64,000 nucleotides of DNA from Candidatus Gastranaerophilales bacterium. Lineage in GTDB: Bacteria > Cyanobacteriota > Vampirovibrionia > Gastranaerophilales > Gastranaerophilaceae. The stretch is taken from positions 5,755 to 69,754 of the forward strand of contig CAJUNK010000014.1 of assembly GCA_910587815.1 (NCBI GenBank), given 5' to 3'. Shown piece after piece: positions 18,271 through 25,816 of this stretch; position 1 is the first letter of the stretch; the number at the start of each line of letters is the position of its first letter. The translations under genes were made by a program, and so were the position numbers. A model generated the notes under the pieces. That model was not told the DNA's origin. It did no database searches and saw only the letters and a program-made list of their open reading frames with translations.

Positions 18271-18948
18271 ATGGCACTAAAATTGCAATCAAATAAATTA
18301 AAAGATTATATCGACATAATTCAAAAGGTGGCAAGGGTTGAATACAGGCGTATTCCATCTCACATGGTTGAATGTGAGGAACTTGTCTCTATTGGCATCA
18401 TTGCAATTCAAGCACTTATAAAAAACAAATCTGAAGAACAACTTGAAAAATACAATACATCATATATTGCAACAGCAGTCAGATGGGCAATTAGAAACGA
18501 ACTTAGAAACCGTTATAAATGGTATACTTTAAAACACAAAAAAGAAACTGAAGATGAAAATGATACATCTTCAGAAAATGAGGTGTCAAGTCTTGATGTT
18601 TCCCCAACAAAAGTAAGAGAAGCAATCTATGAAACAATTTTATCTATAGATTCAATAGCATCAGCTTCTTCTGATACCGATTCGCCGTTTGATTTTATTA
18701 AAGATACATCTGCCACCCCTGATGAAAAGGCCGAAATTACAGAACTTGGCCGTGTAATTAGAGAGGCTATTGCCACACTGCCTCAAAAAGACAGAACAAT
18801 TGTTGAATACAGATTTTACAGAAATATGCAGGTAAAACAAATTGCACAAATGGTGGGACTGTCAAGTTCTAGAATTACAAGAATAGTGCAATCCGCCCTA
18901 AACAATGTAAGAGAATATCTTCAAAAACGGGGTTTAACAAGTTATTAA
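18271..18948 (+). CDS. FliA/SigF-type alternative sigma factor
   Basis: The 225-residue protein has sigma region 2 (MVECEELVSIGIIAIQALIK, then YIATAVRWAIRNELRNRYKW) and a C-terminal region 4 (AIATLPQKDRTIVEYRFYRN, MQVKQIAQMVGLSSSRITRI). A low-complexity Ser/Asp/Glu linker replaces a clear region 3. The size and the R-x-A-I-R-N-E-L-R element resemble group 3 factors such as FliA, which transcribes late flagellar genes. Its place right after the flhB-like gene supports this, but a general-stress sigma is possible. No strong ribosome binding site is seen. Confidence 0.8.
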   Translation: MALKLQSNKLKDYIDIIQKVARVEYRRIPSHMVECEELVSIGIIAIQALIKNKSEEQLEKYNTSYIATAVRWAIRNELRNRYKWYTLKHKKETEDENDTSSENEVSSLDVSPTKVREAIYETILSIDSIASASSDTDSPFDFIKDTSATPDEKAEITELGRVIREAIATLPQKDRTIVEYRFYRNMQVKQIAQMVGLSSSRITRIVQSALNNVREYLQKRGLTSY

Positions 18949-18984
18949 CGTTACAAGACTTTTTTAAGGAGGAAAGTTTTAAAA

Positions 18985-20871
18985 ATGCAAGCGACAGATA
19001 AAAAAATCAATAGCGAATATAAACAAATTGTGCAAGAAGGCCTTGCCGCATTAAACAAAAAAAATATGGCACTAATTCTTCATGGCGTTAGTTTCCCTTC
19101 TCTAAAAGGCGAAAATACTGGTTTTGGAACATATAATTCAAATGGCGCTAAAAAAATAATGGATTTTGCTGGCAATATGTTTAATGCAATTCAATTAGGT
19201 CCAAACGGAAAAACAAAAATTGGCGATTCAAGTCCATATACAGGCACAGTTTTTTCACAAAATCCCTTGTTTATGGATTTAGCATCTCTTGCAACAAATG
19301 AATACGATAATATTTTATCTGCCGTAACTCTAGAAAAAATTATCGCAGAAAACCCAGAAAAATATGAAAACAAAGCAGCTTACGTTTATTCAATAGAAAC
19401 CTTAAATAACGTAATGGATGAAATATATGAAAATTTCAATTTAAACGTATCAGCACAAATAAAAGAAAGATATGAAAACTTTAAAAAAGAAAATGCATAT
19501 TGGCTTGATAAAGATGCTCTTTACGAAGCACTTAGCATAGAACACAATTCTGATTACTGGCCACAGTGGGAAAATGAACTTGATAGAGATTTATTTTCTA
19601 CCTGGGATAGAAACAAGGCAGAAGATAGAATCAAAGAAATTTCAGAAAAATATAAAAATGTTATTGAAAAATATAAACTTGCTCAATTTATTACAGCTGT
19701 GCAAAGTGAAAAAACAAGAGAATATGCACGTTCTAAAAACCTAAAAATGATTGCAGACAGACAAGTAGCATTTTCAGATAGGGACAATTGGGCATATAAA
19801 TCACTATTTTTAGAAGGCTGGTGCCTTGGCTGCCCTCCTGATTATTTTTCAAAAGACGGACAAGCTTGGGGTTTTAGCGTTGTAGATCCTGAAAAAATGT
19901 TCAATGAAGATGGAACTTTAGGCGAAGCAGGTGAACTTCTTTATAAATTATATTTAAAAATGTTCAAAGAAAACCCAGGCGGTGTTAGAATTGACCATAC
20001 CGTAGGCCTTATAGACCCTTGGGTTTATAAAAAAGGATGTCTTCCAAAAATTGAAGAAGGTGCTGGCAGATTATATTCTTCCCCATTTCATCCTGAGTTA
20101 AATAAATATTCAATAGCACGTCAAGATGATACAAATAATGAAGTAGAACCAGATAAAGAAAAATGGATTAAAAAACTTGATGATGCTCAGGTTGAAAAAT
20201 ATGCAAGAACAATTGAAAAAATTGTAATTGCTGCTGCACGTGAAGCAGGTCTTGATAAAGATGCAATAGTTGCAGAAGACCTTGGAACATTGACCTATCC
20301 TGTTGTTCGGGTAATGGAAAAATATGCTCTTGCAGGAATGAAGCTTGTACAATTTGTTGTTGCAGAAGAAAAAGACCATGCCTATAGATGTTCAAATATT
20401 ACAGAAAATTCCTGGGCAATGGTTGGTACACATGATAATGAACCAATTAGAATGTGGGCACAATCTATGATAGGAAAAGCTGAGCTTACCCCGCATGTAG
20501 ATAATTTAATGGAAGATTTATATTCTAATGCACCAAATAAGGATGAGATCAGAGAAAGACTTTATACTGATGATAAATTCCTTGCATTTTCAAAATTAGT
20601 TGAAATATTTGCAGGCAAAAACGAAAATATCCAAATTTTCTTTACAGATTTCTTTGGAATAAATGAAGTATATAATAGACCAGGTACATCAGGAGACCCG
20701 AACTGGACATTGAGGCTGCCTGATAATTTTGAAGAATTTTATGAAAGAAAATTATTGGAAGGTGAAGCTCTAAATCTGCCTCTTGCAATAATATACGCTA
20801 TAAAAGCACGTGGCGCAGAATTTAGCGCAAAAAACAGTGAGCTTTTAATTAGACTAGAATCTATAGTATAA
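18985..20871 (+). CDS. malQ: 4-alpha-glucanotransferase (GH77)
   Basis: Disproportionates malto-oligosaccharides during glycogen and starch use. The GH77 catalytic residues are visible: nucleophile Asp in GGVRIDHTVGLIDPW, acid/base Glu in AIVAEDLGTLTYPVV, and the third Asp in MVGTHDNEPIRMW. The N-terminal part SSPYTGTVFSQNPLFMDLAS aligns with the GH77 opening. At 628 residues it is longer than Thermus MalQ (500), with the extra length in a helical middle part. AAGGAGGAAAG is an almost perfect ribosome binding site. With glgA at 57118 it points to glycogen metabolism. Confidence 0.9.
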   Translation: MQATDKKINSEYKQIVQEGLAALNKKNMALILHGVSFPSLKGENTGFGTYNSNGAKKIMDFAGNMFNAIQLGPNGKTKIGDSSPYTGTVFSQNPLFMDLASLATNEYDNILSAVTLEKIIAENPEKYENKAAYVYSIETLNNVMDEIYENFNLNVSAQIKERYENFKKENAYWLDKDALYEALSIEHNSDYWPQWENELDRDLFSTWDRNKAEDRIKEISEKYKNVIEKYKLAQFITAVQSEKTREYARSKNLKMIADRQVAFSDRDNWAYKSLFLEGWCLGCPPDYFSKDGQAWGFSVVDPEKMFNEDGTLGEAGELLYKLYLKMFKENPGGVRIDHTVGLIDPWVYKKGCLPKIEEGAGRLYSSPFHPELNKYSIARQDDTNNEVEPDKEKWIKKLDDAQVEKYARTIEKIVIAAAREAGLDKDAIVAEDLGTLTYPVVRVMEKYALAGMKLVQFVVAEEKDHAYRCSNITENSWAMVGTHDNEPIRMWAQSMIGKAELTPHVDNLMEDLYSNAPNKDEIRERLYTDDKFLAFSKLVEIFAGKNENIQIFFTDFFGINEVYNRPGTSGDPNWTLRLPDNFEEFYERKLLEGEALNLPLAIIYAIKARGAEFSAKNSELLIRLESIV

Positions 20872-20882
20872 AATTTTAAATT

Positions 20883-20909
20883 GGCCGCAAAAATTATAAA
20901 TTTGCGGCC
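20883..20909 (+). terminator. hairpin after malQ
   Basis: GGCCGCAAA (20883-20891) pairs with TTTGCGGCC (20901-20909), a 9-bp stem just after the malQ stop. Only a short T-run follows, so efficiency is uncertain. Confidence 0.6.
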
Positions 20910-20946
20910 TTAAAGCCTAAAACAATACAAAATAACGGAAGAAAAG

Positions 20947-22158
20947 ATGAAAAAGATATTTTTAAATTATATTCTGCCCGCAATCTTGCTAATTTTTATT
21001 CAAACAGGATGCGCTTTTGCAGATTTCTCAATAAGGGATATGGAATTAAACTTTGTCCAAATCTCTGATACACATATTTCTGATAAAGCAGACACTAGTT
21101 ATAAGGCATTGTCTTCTTCAAAAGAACTTTTAAAAGACGCCATTTTGCAAGTAAATATGCTAAAACCTGTTGATTTTGTAATGTTTACTGGCGATATGGT
21201 AAATGAACCAGATAAAGAATCTTACAGAAATTTCTTTATTGAACTTGCAAAATTAAAATACCCAGCCCTTATGGCATTTGGAAACCACGATATGCTTCAA
21301 TTGCATCAACAAAATGAAGATACACCTCCATACCTTACAAAAGAGGAAGCTATCAGCATAATTAAAACCTGTAATCCATTCTATATCTTTGATAAAAGCT
21401 ACTATGCCTTTTCCCCAAAACGTGATTACCGCGTTATAGTGCTTGATACCACAATAGATGACAGAATAACATCAAACGGGTATTTAACAGATGAAATGGC
21501 AGAATTTTTAAAATATGAACTTGAAGCCCATAAAGACAAGGTTATTATAATCTTTGAACATCACCCTTTGGTAGAACCATTTAAATCAGAACACCACAAA
21601 ATCATAAACAATGAAACCTATATGGACATTATTAAACAATACAAAAAAACGCCAATTGCAATATTTTCAGGCCACTATCATGCTGCAAAAATCACACGCC
21701 AAGGAAACATACTACACATCAGCACACCATCTTTAGTTACATATCCAAATGCTTTTCGTTATGTAAATATTACAAACTATGATGACAGGACGATCTTCAA
21801 TATTAAATATTATGAAACAAACCTTAGCGATATACAAAAACAAAGCAGAATCGGCGCAATAGCCTCTACTGCACTAAAAGGCTTACCGTCTGATCACAAT
21901 GCAGAAATTGTAATCAGAAAAAAGGAAAATAACAACGAATACAAAGAAGAAAAACCAAAAACAACAAAGGAAGATAAACAAATCCAAAAAGAGATGAAAA
22001 GAGCGCAAAAGGAATTGAAAAAACAAGAACAGGCGCAAAAAAGACTTGATAAAAAAACTCAAAAACAACAGGCAAAGCAAATCAAAAATAATGCGCAAAA
22101 CCCTATAGAAGAAACCCTACCGCAGGACCAATCTGACTTTGCGCCCCTTCAAAAATAA
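20947..22158 (+). CDS. exported calcineurin-like metallophosphoesterase
   Basis: The 403-residue protein has the metallophosphoesterase signature in order: QISDTHISD (D-x-H), VMFTGDMVNEP (GD), ALMAFGNHDMLQ (GNHD), IIFEHHPLVEP (H) and AIFSGHYHAAKI (GHxH). It starts with a hydrophobic signal (IFLNYILPAILLIFIQTGCAFA). The Gly-Cys could be a lipobox, although the -3 residue is Gln, or the signal may be cut after AFA. The last 80 residues are a Lys/Gln/Glu-rich coiled-coil-like tail. The substrate could be a nucleotide, phospholipid head group or protein phosphate. Confidence 0.85.
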   Translation: MKKIFLNYILPAILLIFIQTGCAFADFSIRDMELNFVQISDTHISDKADTSYKALSSSKELLKDAILQVNMLKPVDFVMFTGDMVNEPDKESYRNFFIELAKLKYPALMAFGNHDMLQLHQQNEDTPPYLTKEEAISIIKTCNPFYIFDKSYYAFSPKRDYRVIVLDTTIDDRITSNGYLTDEMAEFLKYELEAHKDKVIIIFEHHPLVEPFKSEHHKIINNETYMDIIKQYKKTPIAIFSGHYHAAKITRQGNILHISTPSLVTYPNAFRYVNITNYDDRTIFNIKYYETNLSDIQKQSRIGAIASTALKGLPSDHNAEIVIRKKENNNEYKEEKPKTTKEDKQIQKEMKRAQKELKKQEQAQKRLDKKTQKQQAKQIKNNAQNPIEETLPQDQSDFAPLQK

Positions 22159-22191
22159 ATGACGTGAATACAGTTTAAATACAAGGATACT

Positions 22192-23118
22192 ATGCAGGAA
22201 ATTAAAATAAAATTCAAAGGAACCAGAGGCTCACATCCAACACCAAAACAAAACCATCTAAAATATGGCGGAAACACAAGCTGTATTGGAATTTCAGCAG
22301 GCAATCATCTAATCATTTTAGATGCAGGAACAGGAATAATAGACCTTGGACGCGACCTTCAAAAGGAACATATTTTATCCGGTACAGATTTGTATTCTAG
22401 AAAACCAATAAATGCCACCCTAATTTTAAGCCACCTGCACCAAGACCACATTCAGGGCTTACAATTTTTCTCTCCAATGTTTATTCCAACTACAAAACTA
22501 GATATTTTCGGCCCTTCTTATCAAAATGAAAGTCTAAAGGAAATATTATCAAAAACACTTTTTGAAAAAGTTTTTCCTGTTTCATTAGATGAAATCCCAT
22601 CAAACCTTAATATTTATGATTTTTGCACAAAAAATATTTTACTCATAAAGCCTGACGCCTCAAAGGTTTTTATACCCGCATCCGATTTTAATATTGAAAA
22701 CCACACTGATGATGTAATAATTTCTGTTCATAAAACCACAGCCCACCCAAAAAACGGCTCTTACAGCATTAAAATTCAATATAAAGAAAAAACTGTTGTA
22801 TATGCTACAGATAAAGAAAGCTATATTGGCTGCGATAAGAAATTTATAGAATTTGCCCACGGATGCGATATTTTAATCCATGACGCCCAATATACCCATC
22901 AGGATTATATTTCGCCTATTTTACCAAAACAGGGTTTTGGCCATTCCACATTTAATATGGCAATTGAAACTGCAAAATTTGCAAAGGCAAAAAAACTTTT
23001 CTTCTTCCATTATGACCCAAACTATGATGATGGCATTTTAGATATGCTTGAAAAGGAGTTTTGCACAAATATTGAAAATGTAGAATTTGCCAAAGAAAAT
23101 TTGGAAATTATAATATAG
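22192..23118 (+). CDS. metallo-beta-lactamase-fold hydrolase
   Basis: The 308-residue protein has the MBL hallmark LILSHLHQDHIQGLQFFSP (HxHxDH), an early LDAGTGIIDLG, the Asp in YATDKESYIG, and later His-bearing segments ILIHDAQYTHQDY, FGHSTFNMAIETAK and FFFHYDPNYDD. The KFKGTRGSHPTPKQNHLKYG start is typical of a subgroup including PDE1-like and RNase Z-like cytoplasmic enzymes. Substrate unknown; a cyclic-nucleotide phosphodiesterase is one option. AAGGATACT precedes the ATG, and the next gene begins three nt after the stop. Confidence 0.85.
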   Translation: MQEIKIKFKGTRGSHPTPKQNHLKYGGNTSCIGISAGNHLIILDAGTGIIDLGRDLQKEHILSGTDLYSRKPINATLILSHLHQDHIQGLQFFSPMFIPTTKLDIFGPSYQNESLKEILSKTLFEKVFPVSLDEIPSNLNIYDFCTKNILLIKPDASKVFIPASDFNIENHTDDVIISVHKTTAHPKNGSYSIKIQYKEKTVVYATDKESYIGCDKKFIEFAHGCDILIHDAQYTHQDYISPILPKQGFGHSTFNMAIETAKFAKAKKLFFFHYDPNYDDGILDMLEKEFCTNIENVEFAKENLEIII

Positions 23119-23121
23119 AAT

Positions 23122-23757
23122 ATGCGGCTTTTTTTTACAATACTCTGCTTTTTGTACGTTTTTGGAATAAATACCAAATGCTTTGTTCTGCCTGCATTTG
23201 CAGATTTAAACGAAGTCTCTGTTATAAACCCTGTAGATGCTGCACATAATGCAAACACCCATAATAGACGCGGAGTAAATTATTTTAGAGAACAAGATTA
23301 TTTTGCCGCATTAAAAGAATTCAAAATTGCAATTGCAATAAATCCAAATTCCCAATCCACAGCCGTTTATTATAATAATCTAGGCAAGGTTTATCTTATA
23401 TTTGGACAAATTCAAAGAAGCAAAAATTTAACCCGCGCTGATGCTGATTTTTCTGAAATGGCCCAAATGTGCTTTGAACGAGCCATTATACAGGATTGTA
23501 TGAAGCTTGAATATTACAAAAATCTTGTTGAGGCATACAGTCTGCTTGGCATCGCAGGAAAAAAGAAAGATTTTTTAATGAAGAATCTTTCAATAAATCC
23601 TTTTAATGCAATAGTTGTTGCAATAATTCTTGAAAAAGAAGGCAAAACCGCCCCTGCTATTATGTTTTTGGATAATTTTATTGCTAAAAATCCTGATTTA
23701 ATAATTACAGATGATGTAAAAAAATATATGAAAATCCTAACCCAAAACTCGCTTTAA
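23122..23757 (+). CDS. exported TPR-repeat protein
   Basis: The 211-residue protein starts with a signal peptide (FFTILCFLYVFGINTKCFVL, ending AFA). It has two to three tetratricopeptide repeats: RRGVNYFREQDYFAALKEFK with IAIAINPNS, YYNNLGKVYLIFGQIQRSKN and YYKNLVEAYSLLGIAGKKKD. These are protein-interaction scaffolds. It ends directly at the first copy of the dispersed leader/cassette element, whose -10 box begins one base after the stop codon. Confidence 0.8.
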   Translation: MRLFFTILCFLYVFGINTKCFVLPAFADLNEVSVINPVDAAHNANTHNRRGVNYFREQDYFAALKEFKIAIAINPNSQSTAVYYNNLGKVYLIFGQIQRSKNLTRADADFSEMAQMCFERAIIQDCMKLEYYKNLVEAYSLLGIAGKKKDFLMKNLSINPFNAIVVAIILEKEGKTAPAIMFLDNFIAKNPDLIITDDVKKYMKILTQNSL

Positions 23758-23943
23758 TGTTAAAATAATATCATCCTTAAAGTGCTGAAGTTTAAGGATT
23801 TCAGCAAACAAGGAAACTATATCGTAAAAAAGGCAAACGCTTCTTTATAAGCGCTTAAAAATTTGTATTTTTGCAATATATCATTTGATAACGTTTATAT
23901 TATCAAACTAAAAAATGCCTATACATAAAGACACAAGGTGTAA
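23758..23943 (+). ncRNA. structured leader of dispersed element, copy 1
   Basis: The extended -10 box TGTTAAAAT lies at 23758-23766. Downstream come hairpin 1 (TGCTGAA 23783-23789 with TTCAGCA 23800-23806, loop GTTTAAGGAT), the box ATCGTAAAAAAGG (23821-23833), hairpin 2 (CGCTT/AAGCG, 23838-23853) and hairpin 3 (TTTGATAA 23884-23891 with TTATCAAA 23900-23907). Copy 3 at 47589-47785 aligns along almost the whole length, with the identical hairpin-3 stem and paired changes in hairpins 1 and 2. No open frame with a start codon covers the leader. An RNA role is inferred from paired changes only. Confidence 0.5.
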
Positions 23944-24204
23944 TGCAAATTATTGGGCGCCGCCACAGGTGCCGATTTTGCTGACAACTGCTACCCGTCC
24001 TGGATTTGGGGAAGCACAGCAAGTAGCAGCAAGTATCATACTATGGTATTAAACAGTGGAAGTTTTTATGAGAACTCGTACTCGCCCTATGTACCCACTC
24101 TTGCCTTTTCGGTGCGCTTATTATGTTTTTTATATTATTGTTGCACCTTAAAAGCAAGACTCTATTATCCGCACCGTAAGCACGCTTGTGTCCTTTGGAT
24201 ATAG
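23944..24204 (+). pseudogene. orphan C-type-lectin-like cassette, copy 1
   Basis: The frame opens just after a stop and has no ATG. It reads GAATGADFADNCYPSWIWGS, then TASSSKYHTMVLNSGSFYEN and VPTLAFSVR, then degenerates. This is the same layout as copies 2 and 3 (D-x-C-x-P...W-x-G-T...L-N-N-G-T-F...A-F-S-V-R). The end of a C-type-lectin or DUF1566-like domain looks like this. The run beyond FSVR (LLCFLYYCC) suggests a frameshifted or decayed tail. It converges on copy 2. Confidence 0.5.
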
Positions 24205-24243
24205 TTTCACCTGTTATTGGTTAAATAAACCTAATATTTCTGC

Positions 24244-24543
24244 TTAAAACACTCTCAAATCCAAAAAAAGACAAAGCAGCACCGAGAAGGCAAGCGTACT
24301 AGGCAATGCAGAGCCTGTACGAATATTGAACGTACCATTATTCAGCCAGGAGTCCCAATAACTGCTACCACTGCGTGTGCCTGACCAAAAGTTATTCGGG
24401 TAGCAGTCGTCATCCCACTGTGTACCCCTGGCGGCGCCCTTGCAGTAATTAGAAGCGTTGCACCGCACAGAGCCAAGAGTAGTAGGGCTGTTTCCGTCAC
24501 AAAGCTGTAGTATGGTATACACCTTTAGTACGACAGGCTTCTT
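24244..24543 (-). pseudogene. orphan C-type-lectin-like cassette, copy 2
   Basis: The frame begins after a TAA at 24544-24546 and lacks ATG. It reads VYTILQLCDGNSPTTLGSVR, CNASNYCKGAARGTQWDDDC, YPNNFWSGTRSGSSYWDSWL and NNGTFNIRTGS...TLAFSV, ending LFLDLRVF and stop. CTGAATAATGGTACGTTCAA matches copy 3 almost exactly, while the codons around FWSGT and SYWDSW differ strongly. The sequence YTILQLC...GSVR is also present in copy 4 at the window end (YTLQLC...GSVR). It could be a variable repeat, a donor cassette or a decayed gene end. Confidence 0.5.
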
Positions 24544-24779
24544 TTATTAAAGTATTAAATTAATACATACTTTGCAATACTGCTGATGTCTTTTTTTTAA
24601 AACTTTGATAAGTTTTTTAGCTTAATAACTTAAACATTATTAAACGATATTTTGTCTTTTTGAACATATCTTTCAAAAAAAAGACAAAACTGAATCATTA
24701 AAAATGACCTTATCTGACGATTTGATTTTTCTAATCTGCTGCAATCCTTAAACCACAGCACTCTCTAGAAATAATTATA
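24544..24779 (-). ncRNA. structured leader of dispersed element, copy 2
   Basis: On the minus strand: TATAAT (24774-24779), hairpin 1 at 24737-24760 (TGCTG/CAGCA with loop containing TTTAAGGATT), then the ATCGTCAGATAAGG box (24708-24721), hairpin 2 (TCATT/AATGA near 24691-24707). The stretch 24703-24723 is identical over 21 nt to 63769-63789 in copy 4. Further downstream the leader differs from copies 1 and 3, so two subtypes exist. No coding frame with a start is seen. Confidence 0.5.
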
Positions 24780-24883
24780 TTTTATCATAAAATCCCCTAA
24801 AGAAAGTACTATAAATGTCGTTATATAGTGTATAATTATTATAGTTTACTTTTTTTAACCAAAAAGGTGTTTAAAGGTATTTT

Positions 24884-25297
24884 ATGTCTTCATTTAATAT
24901 TAATGGCCCAAGTAATAAGCCTCAAATTACTGAAGCACAAAACATGATGAATAATGGCGGCGGTGGAAATACCGGCTATTTAGCATCAGGCAGAAAAAAG
25001 AAAGACAAGAAAAAAGAAGATGAAATAGACCCAAAGCTTCTTGAAGGTGAAATTGAAGATAAGTTTGAACGCCAAATAGATGAAGATGAAGATGACGATG
25101 ATTATTACAACACTGAAATAACTGCCCAATCTGAAAATCAAAATCAAGATAAGCCAAAACATCCGCTGCAAGATGCGGTTTTTGGTCTTATAAACCAAGT
25201 CAAAGTTTCAAAAAAACCTAAAGACAATAACGAAAATAAAAACAAAAAAGATGATAATGGCGGTAACGATTTTTTAACTTTGTCAAAAAATATATAA
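24884..25297 (+). CDS. charged, low-complexity hypothetical protein
   Basis: The 137-residue protein is almost wholly hydrophilic: an Asn/Gly-rich start, a lysine cluster (GRKKKDKKKEDE), an acidic stretch (DEDEDDDDYYN) and a Lys/Asn/Asp-rich end. It is probably disordered and cytoplasmic. A hydrophobic patch (LQDAVFGLINQV) near residue 100 may be a short binding helix. TATAAT (24831-24836) and AAAGGTAT precede the ATG. No family is recognised. Confidence 0.65.
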   Translation: MSSFNINGPSNKPQITEAQNMMNNGGGGNTGYLASGRKKKDKKKEDEIDPKLLEGEIEDKFERQIDEDEDDDDYYNTEITAQSENQNQDKPKHPLQDAVFGLINQVKVSKKPKDNNENKNKKDDNGGNDFLTLSKNI

Positions 25298-25311
25298 ATT
25301 TTATACGTTTA

Positions 25312-25336
25312 ATGGCGCTTTTGAGCGCTATTTTTT
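25312..25336. terminator. terminator between convergent genes
   Basis: ATGGCGCT (25312-25319) pairs with AGCGCTAT (25324-25331), followed by TTTTTT (25331-25336). It serves the plus-strand gene; the stop codon of the minus-strand phosphatase lies within it. Confidence 0.8.
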
Positions 25337-25816
25337 AATTGTAAGCCTTTCTAAAAAACGCACAAATCTGACTAATCTGCTTTCTTTATCCTTTGATATT
25401 GAATCAACAAGAATTGTCATCATATTGGCGCGTTTGCCTGCTAAAATATCTGTTAGCGGTCTATCACCCACCATTACTGCCTCTTTTTCGTTAATATCAA
25501 AATCGCGGCAGGCTTGTTTTAAAACCTTTATGTCAGGCTTTTTTGCGTTTGAATAGATTTTAATATCGCAATTTTCTTCAATTTTATTTATATAATGTTT
25601 TTTGCAATTATTTGAAATTATTGCAATCTTAAAGTTTTGTGACAATTTATTTAAAAATTTTAATGTTTCTTCTGTAAATTTTCCACTTTTTGATTGCATT
25701 ACAGTAGAATCAAGGTCAAAAAATATACATTTAATACCCTTGTTTAATAATTCTGCATCGTTTATATCAAATATAGAATTTAAATTATAATCTGGCCTCA
25801 TTCGCATATTGAACAT
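25328..25816 (-). CDS. YqeG-family HAD phosphatase
   Basis: The 162-residue protein has the HAD motifs: IKCIFFDLDSTVMQS (DxDxT), FKIAIISNNCK (motif II Ser), KKPDIKVLK (motif III Lys) and EAVMVGDRPLTDILAGKRAN (motif IV). These fit YqeG, a class IIIA phosphatase common beside housekeeping genes. Two ATGs are possible (25816 and 25807). The outer has AAGGAAG close upstream. Either start overlaps the U32 gene end, so the two are coupled. Confidence 0.88.
   Translation of the reverse strand: MFNMRMRPDYNLNSIFDINDAELLNKGIKCIFFDLDSTVMQSKSGKFTEETLKFLNKLSQNFKIAIISNNCKKHYINKIEENCDIKIYSNAKKPDIKVLKQACRDFDINEKEAVMVGDRPLTDILAGKRANMMTILVDSISKDKESRLVRFVRFLERLTIKK

Noticed and set aside
20110..20395. Minus-strand frames rich in Phe, Cys and Gln inside malQ
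   Set aside because: They are antisense to conserved GH77 catalytic codons and have no start signals.
22660..23258. Minus-strand frames behind the MBL hydrolase
   Set aside because: They overlap intact plus-strand genes with clear motifs and show no codon or signal support.
23944..24204. An independent gene starting at the TTG at 23953
   Set aside because: No ribosome binding site, no ATG and a decayed tail. It is better read as a cassette copy related to 24244-24543 and 47370-47588.
23758..24779. A complete diversity-generating retroelement
   Set aside because: No reverse transcriptase, Avd-like gene or identifiable template repeat lies in the window. Only the possible link is kept as a hypothesis.
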